From positions 214,974 to 278,973 of the forward strand of contig NZ_JAWUDN010000006.1 of the NCBI RefSeq assembly GCF_044430645.1: a stretch of DNA of 64,000 bases, read 5' to 3'. Each line of letters opens with the position of its first letter. Position 1 is the stretch's first letter. The notes beneath the pieces were generated by a model that saw only the letters and a list, made by a program, of their open reading frames with translations, did not search any database and was not told the DNA's origin. The translations under genes and the position numbers were made by a program. This DNA is from Ewingella allii (GTDB taxonomy: Bacteria; Pseudomonadota; Gammaproteobacteria; Enterobacterales; Enterobacteriaceae). Shown here one piece after another: positions 34,642-44,120 of the stretch.

Positions 34642-35937
34642 CTAACGGGTTGGTCGCTGTAGTAGGTTCGGGTCCAGCACCACGCGGCTCGCCGCTTTGG
34701 ACGGATGCCCCGGCTGTTCCACTCTGACCATCAGGGTTAACACCGCAGCAATCAGGTAGAGTGCGGTATACACCCACACCACGCCGACAATATCAAAGAA
34801 CGGCAGAATGATTGAAGCAATGGCGGGCGCCACAAAGTTACTTAGCCCGGCAGAAAGGTTATAAATCGAAATGGCCGCGCCTTTATGGTTAGGCTCCAGC
34901 ACCGGGAAAACGGCGGTCATGGGCACAAAGGCGGCGACGGTAATGCCTAACATCACGGCAGGGACTAGCGCGACCCAGAAATTATGCCCGGCATAGACCG
35001 GCAGATAGTAGAAGGCCAGGCTGGAGATTGCACAGCCAATACAGCCAAACCATCGCACCTGACGCAGCCAGCCAATTTTCTCGCCTAAAATTCCCCACAT
35101 TACGTTCGTAAAAATCGTCACGAAAAAGAACACCGCCCAGATCTGTAGCCACTCCGACATGCTAAAACCAAGGCGACCGACGAACAGCATCGGCATGATC
35201 ACCGCGAAGCCAAACAGCGAAATGGTATTAATGATGCGAATCAGGCAGGAGAGGAAAATATTGCGATTGGTGAACAGAATGGTCACCGCGCGGCTGAGTT
35301 CGCCGAGTTTCTCTTTCGGGCTGAGATGGGCTTTACTGCTGGATTTACCGACTTTTCGCAGCAGCGTCATCGCCATAATTCCGCCCACCGCCACCCAGGC
35401 AATAGCGAACCACAGCGTGCCGGTTTCGCCCATAAACGGAATGGTAAAGCTCGGCAGATAGCTTCCTACGCAGCCAATGCCGATGGAGTACATGGCCCAG
35501 AACCAGCCCATGGCGGAAGAAAGATTCTGCTTGGGCACGGTTTGCACCACCAACATGACGAACGAGTAGATAAACAGCGGGTAAGCCAGCCCGCGAATGC
35601 CGTAGAACAGCAGCATCAGCGGGTAATTCTTCATACCCAGCCCGAACAGCATAAACAGCGTGTGCATTACTATCCACAGGATGAAACCGATGCGCATGGC
35701 TTTCTGCGGCGTGATGATCTCCGCCACCACGCCGGAACTCCAGGCCGCCAATGCCGCCGCCAGTCCGTAAACCGTGAACACCACGGCGGATTGCGAGGCG
35801 CTGAAGCCCATGTCGATGATGTGTTTAGACAGAAAAGCCATTTCGAAGCCGTCACCGCTCATGAAAATGGCGATGGCGATGTAGCCCCAGAGCAGGTTCT
35901 TTGGTAAACCGAACCAGTGGGTTGCGTGTTTTTGCAT
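34642..35937 (-). CDS. dalT: Polyol transporter of the major facilitator superfamily (D-arabinitol/ribitol type)
   Basis: A 431-residue MFS permease with 12 predicted membrane helices. The opening GLPKNLLWGYIAIAIFMSGDGFEMAFLSKHI is typical of RbtT/DalT polyol transporters (425 residues in Klebsiella). It imports D-arabinitol with protons. The start at 35937 has CAGGAG 6 bases upstream; the much longer open frame upstream is spurious. It is last of dalD-dalK-dalT, so the symbol rests on context as well as sequence. Confidence 0.85.
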   Translation of the reverse strand: MQKHATHWFGLPKNLLWGYIAIAIFMSGDGFEMAFLSKHIIDMGFSASQSAVVFTVYGLAAALAAWSSGVVAEIITPQKAMRIGFILWIVMHTLFMLFGLGMKNYPLMLLFYGIRGLAYPLFIYSFVMLVVQTVPKQNLSSAMGWFWAMYSIGIGCVGSYLPSFTIPFMGETGTLWFAIAWVAVGGIMAMTLLRKVGKSSSKAHLSPKEKLGELSRAVTILFTNRNIFLSCLIRIINTISLFGFAVIMPMLFVGRLGFSMSEWLQIWAVFFFVTIFTNVMWGILGEKIGWLRQVRWFGCIGCAISSLAFYYLPVYAGHNFWVALVPAVMLGITVAAFVPMTAVFPVLEPNHKGAAISIYNLSAGLSNFVAPAIASIILPFFDIVGVVWVYTALYLIAAVLTLMVRVEQPGHPSKAASRVVLDPNLLQRPTR

Positions 35938-36014
35938 GTCGAACTCCTGTGCTGCGTCGCCGCAGCGGCTGGTGAGTAGGGGCAGAGATGGGGCGCTTAG
36001 GCGCCCTCGGGGTG

Positions 36015-37484
36015 TTATTTTTGGGCGGTTCTCAGCGCGACCTGTTGCTGGTAAAGCTGCCGGTAGGTCTGCAATCGCTCGCGCAGCATGTCGCGGTTTT
36101 CGGCCTGCGGCTGGAAGCGGCGGGCGATCTCCGGCTTGCGGCACGCCTCGGCGACATCTCCTCCGGCAGCCAGCCAGCCCAGACGCGCCGCGCCCAGCGC
36201 GCCTCCGGCTTCCCCGCCGGAATGGGTGACAATCGGCAGGTCCAGCGCGTCACTGACCAACTGCGCCCAGCGATCGCTGCGCGCACCGCCGCCGACCAGC
36301 GAGCATTGTTGCAACTGAGTTCCTGCCTGTTGCATCACCGCCAGCCCGTCGGCCATGCCGAAAGCTACCCCTTCGAGCACCGAATATCCCAGCGTGGCGC
36401 GGTCGGTGCTGTGGGTCATGCCGTGGAAAACGCCGGTGGCCTGTGGGTCGTTGTGCGGCATTCTTTCGCCGGACAAGTAGGGCAGAAACAGCGGAGCCTG
36501 ACGCTGCTGGGCCGGGCTAAGCTGGGCAATTTCCGCCAATAAGGTGGTTTCATTACTGCCAATCAACGTGCAGTACCAGCGCAGCGCACTGGCGGCGGTC
36601 AGCATCACGCTCATCTGGTGCCAGCTGTTGGGCAAGGCGTGACAGAAGGCGTGCAGGGCCGATTGCGGGTTGGGCCGGAAACGGTCATTTACCGCAAACA
36701 GCACGCCAGAGGTGCCGAGAGAAATAAAGGCGTCACCCGGGGTGACGGCGCCAATACCCACCGCGCTGGCGGCATTATCGCCACCGCCGCCGGCAATGAT
36801 CACGTCATCCCGCAGCCCCCAGGCGCGGGCAATATCGTTTTTCAGCGTGGCGCTGATTTCGCTGCCTTCCACCAGTCGCGGCATCTGATCGCGGCTCAAA
36901 CCACAGGCCGCCAGCAGGGAGTCTGACCAGTCGCGCCTGGCGACATCCAGCCACAGGGTGCCAGCGGCGTCTGACATTTCCGACACCTTCTCGCCGCTCA
37001 TCATCCAGCGCAGATAGTCTTTCGGCAGCAGCACGGAGGCGGTTTGTTCGAAAATCTGCGGCTCGTGGCGGGCGACCCACAGCAGCTTCGGCGCGGTAAA
37101 GCCGGGCATGGCCAGATTCCCCGCCACCTTAAGCAGTTCGGGGGCCGCCTGAGTCAGCTGCTCGCACTGCGCCGCGCTGCGGGTGTCATTCCACAAAATG
37201 GCCGGGCGCAAAACCCGCCCGTCGCGGCTGAGCAGCACCGCGCCGTGCATCTGGCCCGACAGGCCGATGGCGCGGATCTCCGCCCACTGCTGTGGCACTT
37301 TTTGCCGCAGACGACCCACCGCGCGCTGGGTTGCCTGCCACCAATCGTAGGGGTTTTGCTCCGCCCAGTGCGGCTGCGGGCGGCTGATCTCCAGCGGCTC
37401 ACCGGCGCTGGCCAGCAGGTGGCCGTCGGCATCAATCACCACGGCTTTGATTTCTGAAGTGCCTAAATCCAGTCCGAGATACAT
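36015..37484 (-). CDS. dalK: D-xylulose kinase
   Basis: A 489-residue FGGY carbohydrate kinase. The N-terminal ATP-binding motif is YLGLDLGTSEIKAVVIDADG, the xylulokinase-type substrate segment is GLSGQMHGAV, and the FGGY C-terminal region has GVAFGMADGL and GGGARSD. It phosphorylates D-xylulose made by the dehydrogenase upstream to D-xylulose 5-phosphate for the pentose phosphate pathway. The start at 37484 has a GGGGGAA ribosome site and is 11 bases after dalD. It could equally be named xylB. Confidence 0.9.
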   Translation of the reverse strand: MYLGLDLGTSEIKAVVIDADGHLLASAGEPLEISRPQPHWAEQNPYDWWQATQRAVGRLRQKVPQQWAEIRAIGLSGQMHGAVLLSRDGRVLRPAILWNDTRSAAQCEQLTQAAPELLKVAGNLAMPGFTAPKLLWVARHEPQIFEQTASVLLPKDYLRWMMSGEKVSEMSDAAGTLWLDVARRDWSDSLLAACGLSRDQMPRLVEGSEISATLKNDIARAWGLRDDVIIAGGGGDNAASAVGIGAVTPGDAFISLGTSGVLFAVNDRFRPNPQSALHAFCHALPNSWHQMSVMLTAASALRWYCTLIGSNETTLLAEIAQLSPAQQRQAPLFLPYLSGERMPHNDPQATGVFHGMTHSTDRATLGYSVLEGVAFGMADGLAVMQQAGTQLQQCSLVGGGARSDRWAQLVSDALDLPIVTHSGGEAGGALGAARLGWLAAGGDVAEACRKPEIARRFQPQAENRDMLRERLQTYRQLYQQQVALRTAQK

Positions 37485-37494
37485 CGCTTTCCCC

Positions 37495-38892
37495 CTAGGC
37501 GCGCTTGGCGTCGGCCAGCCATTGGTTAACCCGCGATACCGACTGGCGCAGCAGATCCGCGAATTCAGTTTTACCTGCGAGGCTGCCAAACAGCTTGTCG
37601 TCGGCGGCAAAGCGGGCCAGCGGATCGGCACTGTCGAACAGGGCGTGAACCGCCGCTGCGTCCAGAATGCCGTCCTGATACTCATAGGGCAGGCGACCTA
37701 AATGCCACTGCTGCATATAGACAAAGAACAGGGCGGGAAGCGCGGCGGTGGCGCGCGGCGTCTGCCCGCGCTGATAGCACTCTTGCAGCGTTGGGGCGAT
37801 AAAGCCGGGGATTTTCGAAAAGCCGTCGGCGGCCACGCGCTGATTGGTGTCCTGAATATACGGGTTACTAAAGCGCTCCAGAACCACGTCGCGGTAGGCT
37901 TCAAGGTCAAGCGGGCTTGGCGTCAGGGAAGGGATCACATCTTCGGTCACATAGTCATAAGCCATCTGGCTAATAGCCTCGGTGCGGGTGCTTTCGTCAA
38001 TAAAGCTTTGCCCCAACAGGGTCCCGGCCCAGGCAATACAGCTGTGGCTGGCATTAAGAATGCGAATTTTAGCTTCTTCATAAGGCAGAACTGACTTGAC
38101 CATTTCGACGCCAACCTGCTCAAGCGGCGGGCGTCCGGCAATGAAATCATCCTCAACCACCCACTGGATAAAGGCTTCACCCATTACCGGCGCGCGGTCT
38201 TTGATGCCGGTGGCCTGCTCGACGCGAACGGCCACTTCGGGCGACGGGCGCGGAGTGATGCGATCCACCATGGTGTTCGGGCTGCGGGTATTTTTCTTCA
38301 CCCAGTCGAGGGTGCTCTGCTGCTGGCGCAGGGTTAAAAACTGCAACAAACCACTGTGGAATCGGTCGCCGTTGTGGCGCAGGTTGTCGCAGTTCAGCAA
38401 GGTCACTGGGCCGCCGTCATTGGCGATGCGTCGCGCCAGAATGTGGCTGATGGCGCCGTAAATGGTGCGGCAGCCGCCGTTGAGATCGGCCTGCACGTCG
38501 GCATTGCTTTGGTCCAGATTGAACTGGTTATCGAGGTAATAACCAGCCTCGGTCACAGTAAAGGAGATCACTTTGGTGTGCGAATCGGCCCCCTGAGCAA
38601 TCAGCGCTGCTAGCTCGTTATCCCACGGGATGATTTTTTGAATCGAGGTGATGGTTTCGTATTCTCGCTCACCCTGCGGGGTCACAGTTTCCAACACATA
38701 TTGGCCGTTTTGGGCTTGCAGAGCCTCGAGCAGAGGCACGCCGTCTTGGCGAATATTGCCCAGCGCGATTGACCACTCTTTATAGCCTTCAACCAGCAAA
38801 CGGTGCAGATACCATGCCTGATGCGCACGGTGGAATGAGCCGCTGCCGATATGCAGCCAGACGGAGGGTGTTGGGGTCAGTGAGGTGTTCAT
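37495..38892 (-). CDS. dalD: D-arabinitol 4-dehydrogenase
   Basis: A 465-residue long-chain polyol dehydrogenase of the mannitol-dehydrogenase family, oxidising D-arabinitol to D-xylulose with NAD+. The Rossmann N-terminus is VWLHIGSGSFHRAHQAWYLH, and the family signature is KIRILNASHSCIAWAG near residue 275. Length is near Klebsiella DalD (455). It is the first gene of the operon, reading away from dalR, with an operator-like region upstream. Confidence 0.9.
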   Translation of the reverse strand: MNTSLTPTPSVWLHIGSGSFHRAHQAWYLHRLLVEGYKEWSIALGNIRQDGVPLLEALQAQNGQYVLETVTPQGEREYETITSIQKIIPWDNELAALIAQGADSHTKVISFTVTEAGYYLDNQFNLDQSNADVQADLNGGCRTIYGAISHILARRIANDGGPVTLLNCDNLRHNGDRFHSGLLQFLTLRQQQSTLDWVKKNTRSPNTMVDRITPRPSPEVAVRVEQATGIKDRAPVMGEAFIQWVVEDDFIAGRPPLEQVGVEMVKSVLPYEEAKIRILNASHSCIAWAGTLLGQSFIDESTRTEAISQMAYDYVTEDVIPSLTPSPLDLEAYRDVVLERFSNPYIQDTNQRVAADGFSKIPGFIAPTLQECYQRGQTPRATAALPALFFVYMQQWHLGRLPYEYQDGILDAAAVHALFDSADPLARFAADDKLFGSLAGKTEFADLLRQSVSRVNQWLADAKRA

Positions 38893-38926
38893 AGGATCTC
38901 CACTCGGGTTAGTCTTCGGATTTTTT

Positions 38927-39007
38927 GGGCTTAAGCTCTTTTATTGGGCTTTTGCTCGAATGAAAGTAGCTTAATAGAACATTTGCCCTGTAAGTGGGCT
39001 TAAGCTC
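38927..39007. promoter_or_regulatory. Three-fold repeat GGGCTTNNGCTC, candidate DalR operators
   Basis: GGGCTTAAGCTC occurs at 38927-38938 and 38996-39007, and GGGCTTTTGCTC at 38946-38957. All are in the same orientation in the 208-bp region between divergent dalD and dalR. The motif is a near-palindrome (GGGC/GCTC), as expected for a SorC-type repressor half-site. Confidence 0.6.
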
Positions 39008-39100
39008 ACACTTTCCGATCTTGGGAGAATTTTGCTGTCACGGCGGGGTGTAAATGGCGATAACATGGTGGAAGGGAAATTAGCGAGTCGGGAAGTACGC

Positions 39101-40045
39101 ATGAATAAGAGTGACAAGAAGCTGGATCTGGCTGCGCGGGCGGCGTGGATGTACTACGTGGCGGGGCAGACGCAGAATGAAATCGCCGACGCGCTGGGCG
39201 TTTCTCGCCAGGTGGCCCAGCGTCTGGTGGCCAGCGCGTTGGATAACGGGCTGGTCAGCGTACATATTTCCCACTCAGTGGGGCGCTGCATGGAGTTAGC
39301 CGCCCAGCTAAAAAAACGTTTTGGTCTTGGTGTCTGCCAAGTGGTGCCGGGGCAGGGAATGGATGATGCGGGTATCAGCCACGCCATCGCGGTCGCGGGT
39401 GCGGAAGTGATGGCGCAGTACATCAAACAAGAGCAGCCGATGATCATTGGCGTCGGCTCGGGCCGCAGCCTGAAGGCCGCCATTGACGAACTGGCTGATG
39501 TGGAGCGCCCGCAGCACAGCAGCGTGTCGCTGATTGGGGCTATCGCCTCGGACGGTTCCTGTACCCGCTACGACGTGCCGTTGCTGATGGCGCAGAAAAC
39601 ACAGGGGCGCTACTTTATTCTGCCCGCGCCGCTGTTTGCCGATGGCGAAGATGACCGCGCCGTCTGGTGCAATCACCGGATTTATCGCACCGTGAGCGAA
39701 AAAGCCAGTCAGGCCAATGTGACCTTTATTGGCATCGGGACTATCGAGCCGGGCTGCCCGTTGCACAAAGATGGCTTTATTAGCGAGCAGGACGTCGAGC
39801 GTTTAATGGCGAAAAATGCCGTGGCGGAAGTGCTGGGCCACTTTATGGGGCCGGAGGGGGAGCGCGTTGAGAGTGAACTGAATGCCCGTTTAACCAGCGT
39901 CGGCCCCACGCCCCATGATGATAAACCGGTCATTGCCCTTGCTGGCGGAAGTGCCAAGCATCTTGCCATTCGCGCCGCGCTAAATGGCAAGTGGATCAAC
40001 GGCTTGGTCACAGATGAAGTCTGTGCCGAGTGGTTGGTGCACTAA
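39101..40045 (+). CDS. dalR: SorC-family regulator of D-arabinitol genes
   Basis: A 314-residue SorC/DeoR-type regulator, the same length as Klebsiella DalR. The N-terminal HTH is YVAGQTQNEIADALGVSRQVAQRLVASALDNGLV. The sugar-phosphate-isomerase-like effector domain follows, with IIGVGSGRSLKAAIDEL and the conserved GIGTIEPGCPLHKDGFIS. GGGAAG precedes the ATG at 39101; upstream in-frame starts (39032, 39065) lack good sites. It is predicted to repress dalDKT until D-arabinitol is present. Confidence 0.9.
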   Translation: MNKSDKKLDLAARAAWMYYVAGQTQNEIADALGVSRQVAQRLVASALDNGLVSVHISHSVGRCMELAAQLKKRFGLGVCQVVPGQGMDDAGISHAIAVAGAEVMAQYIKQEQPMIIGVGSGRSLKAAIDELADVERPQHSSVSLIGAIASDGSCTRYDVPLLMAQKTQGRYFILPAPLFADGEDDRAVWCNHRIYRTVSEKASQANVTFIGIGTIEPGCPLHKDGFISEQDVERLMAKNAVAEVLGHFMGPEGERVESELNARLTSVGPTPHDDKPVIALAGGSAKHLAIRAALNGKWINGLVTDEVCAEWLVH

Positions 40046-40047
40046 AC

Positions 40048-40263
40048 TTATTTCTTGCTGATATCGGCGATATCGTTGGTGTTCATCAAATGGTAATCGC
40101 CGTTTAAATCGATGTAGCTGGTCATGCCGCTGTCGCGGTCTTTGTCCGGCTCGCCGTGGCTGAGAATAGAATCCCCGGCTTTGGTGCTTATTACGTAATC
40201 ACTGGTGCAGCCAGAAAGCGCCATCGCCAGCAAACCGACTGCTAAAAAAGCACGTTTTTTCAT
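40048..40263 (-). CDS. YgdI/YgdR (DUF903) family lipoprotein
   Basis: A 71-residue small lipoprotein. The signal peptide MKKRAFLAVGLLAMALSGC ends in a lipobox (ALSGC). The mature part, VISTKAGDSILSHGEPDKDRDSGMTSYIDLNG, matches the DUF903 SH3-like fold of YgdI and YgdR. The function is unknown. The start at 40263 has AGGA upstream; an in-frame TTG one codon earlier is not needed. It converges with dalR, two bases apart. Confidence 0.88.
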   Translation of the reverse strand: MKKRAFLAVGLLAMALSGCTSDYVISTKAGDSILSHGEPDKDRDSGMTSYIDLNGDYHLMNTNDIADISKK

Positions 40264-40673
40264 CAATTACGTTGTCCTGTTCAAATATCGTGATGACTTC
40301 GCGACTTAAAATACCCGATAGCGTACTCAGGCGCACCCTCTTGCAGCGTCTAACCTCCAATTCACACCAAAATAATCACCCATGAGAATTAGCTGAAAAG
40401 CGCGCCATTGCTGGTGATACGCACGATTTGATTTGTCTAGGGTGAATGTTTCAGTAAGATTAAACGAAGGTTAACTTTTTGTTGAAAACGGGCGATACAG
40501 ATCACGTTTTGGGCAAATATTCTCGCTTTCTCCCCTTAACTTGACCTCAGGCAGCAAACAGGCGTTGACCCTGTTGATTTTATTACGCTATATAGCGCAT
40601 CCCCCGTATTTTTCGGCCCTGCGCTTGGCAGGCAAAACATCTTTTTATTACCTCTAAGTTTCAGGGCGCAGCA
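40264..40673. other. Intergenic region upstream of opgB
   Basis: A 410-bp gene-free stretch. A plausible sigma-70 promoter for opgB is visible: TTGACC at 40565-40570 and TATATA at 40589-40594 with an 18-base spacer. I see no other repeat or RNA structure here. Confidence 0.5.
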
Positions 40674-42974
40674 ATGGTCACAGATTTCATTTCATTCTTT
40701 TTATTTGTCTCGTCCATTTTCTTATATGTGCGACGCGCATCCGCGGGCCGTATTTGGTTCTCTTTGCTGCTGTTTTTCCTGACGCTTTACGTGGTTCTTA
40801 ATTTGGTGCTGATTGGCAGTAACTATTTTACCGGCGACGGCATTACCGACGCGGTGCTTTATACCGTGACCAGCAGCCTTAAAGGGGCAGGGCTGAGCAA
40901 ATATATTCTGCCATTCGCCGGGCTGGTGGTGGCGCTGGTGGTCATCGTTTCACTGCTGGTCTGGTGTCTGAAAAAGCGCCGCGCCAGTAACAGTAGTTGG
41001 GTATATAGCGTGTTTGCCGTGGTGCTGGCGGTGTTCTCCGTGGGATCTACTCAGGCATTCCAGAACATTTCCCGTCTGGTTAAAACCCAAATGAGTGGCG
41101 ATACCGCCGACTTCGACACCTATTACAAAGTGCCGCAGAAGGTGATTAAGGGTAAGAAGCCGAATCTGGTCTATATCTTTGGCGAGAGCCTGGAGCGCAC
41201 CTACTTTGATGAGCAGACTTTCCCCGGCCTGACCACTGAGCTTGCTAAACATAAAGATGCCAGCATCGATTTTACCGGCACGCGGCAGGTGCCAGGCACC
41301 GGATACACCATCGCAGGGATGGTTGCGTCGCTGTGCGGCATCCCGCTGTTTGCGCCTTTTGATGGCAACGCCTCAAGCGCGCTGTCGACCTTCTATCCAG
41401 AAAATGTATGTCTGGGCGACGTGCTGAAGGGCGCGGGTTATCAGAACTACTTCTATCAGGGCGCGGAGCTGGCTTTTGCCGGAAAGGGCACTTTCTTGAA
41501 GTCGCACGGCTTCGATAACTTGTATGGTTACAACGAGTTACGTAGCACGGTCAAAGACCCGGCCTATAAGAATGACTGGGGCTGGTACGACGACACCTTA
41601 TTGGATGAAGCCTATAAGAAATTCGTCGAACTGAGCAAGGCGGGCCAGCCTTTCTCCCTGTTCGCGCTCACCGTTGATACCCACCACCCCGACGGTTTTA
41701 TCTCGCGCGGCTGTACCAAAAAAGAGTATCTGGTGAACAATAAGGATAACCGTTCGCTCAGCGCCGTGGCCTGTAGCCAGCAGCTGGTGGCGGCGTTTAT
41801 CGATAAAATTAAAGCCTCCGGTTACTACGACAACACCATTATCGTGGTGAGTTCAGACCATTTGGCGATGAACAACACGGCGTACAGTATGCTCACCAAG
41901 AAAAATCGCAAAGACCTGTTCTTTGTGATGGATGGTCGTAACCCGCAGGCTGAGCTGAACAATGTGAAACGCAGCACCATTGATAATGGCGCGACGGTGC
42001 TGGATCTGATGGGCGGCGATAACTTTATTGGACTGGGGCGCAGCGGCCTGTCGAGCACTTCGCTGGCTACGCAGTTTATGAATATCGACGAGAAGATTGA
42101 AGGCTGGAAGCCTGCGGTCATCAAACAGTGGGGCTTCCCGAATCGCATCAGTAAATACAGCATAGATAATAAAGCCAACACCTTTACCTTCTCCGGTATG
42201 ACCATCAAAGCGCCGTTTATCCTCAAAGTCGGGGTCAATAAAGTGGAGCCGATGTTTGACGTCTATCTCTCTACGCCGCTGAAAAAGCAGCTGGCTTCGT
42301 TAACCATGGGCGATAACTTCGTCTGGGTAGATAAGTGTTATGAAATGGGCCGCGTGTGGGCACCCGAGCTATCACTGAATACCGGACTTTGCGTCGCTTC
42401 GGGCAATCTGGCATCAAAACCGCAGATCGTGCAGGCCAGCGGCGCGGTCTATAAAGGCAAGGTGGATTTTGAGCAGACTTCGGGTAGCCAGCAGGTGTAT
42501 CAGAGCACGGTAGACCAGCTGAATATTGATGACGACGCCACCAAATATCAGTCTCAGGCTATCGTCTTTATGCTCCCCGGCTTGCCTCAGCAGGTGCGAG
42601 CCATCAGTGGCATTTCCAATGTCGAAGAGTGGGGGCGCTGGTCAGATGCTAATTTGGCTCCGGCGGTGAAAATCGATTATGTCGATCCTCTCCCGGCCAG
42701 CTTCAATCTGGTACTGCGCGCCCGAGCCTATGGCAACAACATCGGCAAGCCAATCTCGGTAAAAGTGGGGGACGAAGAACAGTTTGTGACCTTTAACGCG
42801 CAGGACGACACCGTGACCCTGCCTTTCACCAATCCGGGCAATGCGCAGAGCATCGTCATTACGCCGCCATCGCCTACTGAGCCAACCGAAGGCACCAGCA
42901 GCGGTTTTGAGCCGAAAAAGTTGGGCATAGGCTTAGTCTCGCTGACGGTGGAAGATCGAGATACTCAGTCCTAA
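40674..42974 (+). CDS. opgB: Phosphoglycerol transferase I
   Basis: A 766-residue membrane enzyme (MdoB/OpgB; 763 in E. coli) that transfers phosphoglycerol from phosphatidylglycerol to osmoregulated periplasmic glucans. Three to four N-terminal membrane helices (about residues 4-120) precede a periplasmic sulfatase-fold domain with metal and nucleophile motifs IFGESLERTYFD, DTHHPDGF and VVSSDHLAMNN. A C-terminal region of about 220 residues is family-specific. The ribosome site is weak (AGGGCG). A terminator follows. Confidence 0.94.
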   Translation: MVTDFISFFLFVSSIFLYVRRASAGRIWFSLLLFFLTLYVVLNLVLIGSNYFTGDGITDAVLYTVTSSLKGAGLSKYILPFAGLVVALVVIVSLLVWCLKKRRASNSSWVYSVFAVVLAVFSVGSTQAFQNISRLVKTQMSGDTADFDTYYKVPQKVIKGKKPNLVYIFGESLERTYFDEQTFPGLTTELAKHKDASIDFTGTRQVPGTGYTIAGMVASLCGIPLFAPFDGNASSALSTFYPENVCLGDVLKGAGYQNYFYQGAELAFAGKGTFLKSHGFDNLYGYNELRSTVKDPAYKNDWGWYDDTLLDEAYKKFVELSKAGQPFSLFALTVDTHHPDGFISRGCTKKEYLVNNKDNRSLSAVACSQQLVAAFIDKIKASGYYDNTIIVVSSDHLAMNNTAYSMLTKKNRKDLFFVMDGRNPQAELNNVKRSTIDNGATVLDLMGGDNFIGLGRSGLSSTSLATQFMNIDEKIEGWKPAVIKQWGFPNRISKYSIDNKANTFTFSGMTIKAPFILKVGVNKVEPMFDVYLSTPLKKQLASLTMGDNFVWVDKCYEMGRVWAPELSLNTGLCVASGNLASKPQIVQASGAVYKGKVDFEQTSGSQQVYQSTVDQLNIDDDATKYQSQAIVFMLPGLPQQVRAISGISNVEEWGRWSDANLAPAVKIDYVDPLPASFNLVLRARAYGNNIGKPISVKVGDEEQFVTFNAQDDTVTLPFTNPGNAQSIVITPPSPTEPTEGTSSGFEPKKLGIGLVSLTVEDRDTQS

Positions 42975-43004
42975 TTTGCCGCAGTAAAATATCCGCGCCA
43001 CGTC

Positions 43005-43033
43005 ACAAAAAGCCCGCATTAGCGGGCTTTTCT
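43005..43033 (+). terminator. Terminator after opgB
   Basis: A stem AAAAGCCCGC / GCGGGCTTTT with a short ATTA loop, flanked by A- and T-runs, 30 bases after the opgB stop. Confidence 0.85.
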
Positions 43034-43139
43034 TATGTTCGAGCCTAAGTATTTTATGCCGATGGTCGATAACCCAATTAAGCCAGCGACCCTTGCGTCG
43101 CTAAGAGCGCCTCGCTCAGCATTCTCTCTTGGGGAAGAC

Positions 43140-44120
43140 ATGGATAATTTTCAGAAAGAAATCGACGAGAGAACCAATCTCACCTCATCAAACCGTTTTG
43201 AATTGTTGCTGTTCCGCTTGGGGAATTCTCAAGACGACGGGCAGTCTGAACTCTATGGCATTAACGTGTTCAAATTACGGGAAATTGTGGTCATGCCGCC
43301 GTTGACCAAGGCGGCGGGGATGGCCTCACCCATGATGGGTATGGCGAATATTCGCGGGGAAATTATTCCGGTGATTGATCTTCCGGCGGTGGTGGGCTGT
43401 GAGCCAAAAAACGGGCTGAATATCCTGCTAGTGACTGAATATGCCCGCAGTACGCAAGCTTTTGCGGTGGAATCAGTGGATGACATTGTGCGCCTCGACT
43501 GGAGCCAGGTATTGGCGGCAGAAGCTGGTGTGAAGAGCCGCAACATCACCAGCATTGCGCGTCTGGATAATGATAAATCCAGTAACCGCCTGGCGTTGGT
43601 ATTAGATGTCGAGCAAATCCTTTACGACATTATTCCCCCCGACCGTAATACAAAAATTGATGCTAAAAAAACCAAAGCGTTTGCGTTAGAGCCGGGTGCG
43701 GTAGCCATTGTCGCTGAAGACTCTAAAGTCGCACGCTCGATGCTTCAGCACGGCCTCGACAGCATGAAAGTGCCCAGCGTGATGCACGTAACCGGGCTTG
43801 AAGCATGGAATAACATCAAAAAGATCGCCGAACAGGCCAAGGCTGAAGGACGGCCAATTTCCGACAAAATCGCCTTTGTGCTTACCGATCTGGAGATGCC
43901 CGAAATGGATGGCTTCACGCTGACCTTAAATATCAAGCGTGATGAATTCCTGAAAAATATCCCGGTCATCATTCACTCCTCGCTTTCCGGTAGCGCCAAT
44001 GAAGATCACGTGCGCAAAGTGGGTGCCGACGGTTACGTTGCGAAATTTGAAATAAATGAATTGGAAGCCGCCATTCATAAGGCTCTGGATGGCAAAAAAA
44101 CGGGGGCACTGAGTAAGTAA
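43140..44120 (+). CDS. cheV: Chemotaxis coupling protein CheV
   Basis: A 326-residue CheV. The N-terminal CheW-like domain (about 18-175) has FRLG...YGINVFKLREIV and MANIRGEIIPVIDLPAVVG. The C-terminal receiver domain (from about 195) has AIVAEDSKVARSML, the phospho-acceptor Asp in FVLTDLEMPEMDGFT and the conserved lysine in GYVAKFE. It couples receptors to CheA and buffers signalling. GGGGAAG precedes the ATG at 43140; the longer frame from 43035 runs into the opgB terminator and is rejected. Confidence 0.93.
   Translation: MDNFQKEIDERTNLTSSNRFELLLFRLGNSQDDGQSELYGINVFKLREIVVMPPLTKAAGMASPMMGMANIRGEIIPVIDLPAVVGCEPKNGLNILLVTEYARSTQAFAVESVDDIVRLDWSQVLAAEAGVKSRNITSIARLDNDKSSNRLALVLDVEQILYDIIPPDRNTKIDAKKTKAFALEPGAVAIVAEDSKVARSMLQHGLDSMKVPSVMHVTGLEAWNNIKKIAEQAKAEGRPISDKIAFVLTDLEMPEMDGFTLTLNIKRDEFLKNIPVIIHSSLSGSANEDHVRKVGADGYVAKFEINELEAAIHKALDGKKTGALSK

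Noticed and set aside
35938..36144. Long N-terminal extension of the polyol transporter
   Set aside because: Pro/Arg/Ala-rich, overlaps the end of the kinase gene, and the family start with a good ribosome site is at 35937.
43035..43139. Longer CheV with a 35-residue N-terminal extension
   Set aside because: The extension begins right at the opgB terminator and lacks a ribosome site; 43140 has GGGGAAG and a family-like N-terminus.
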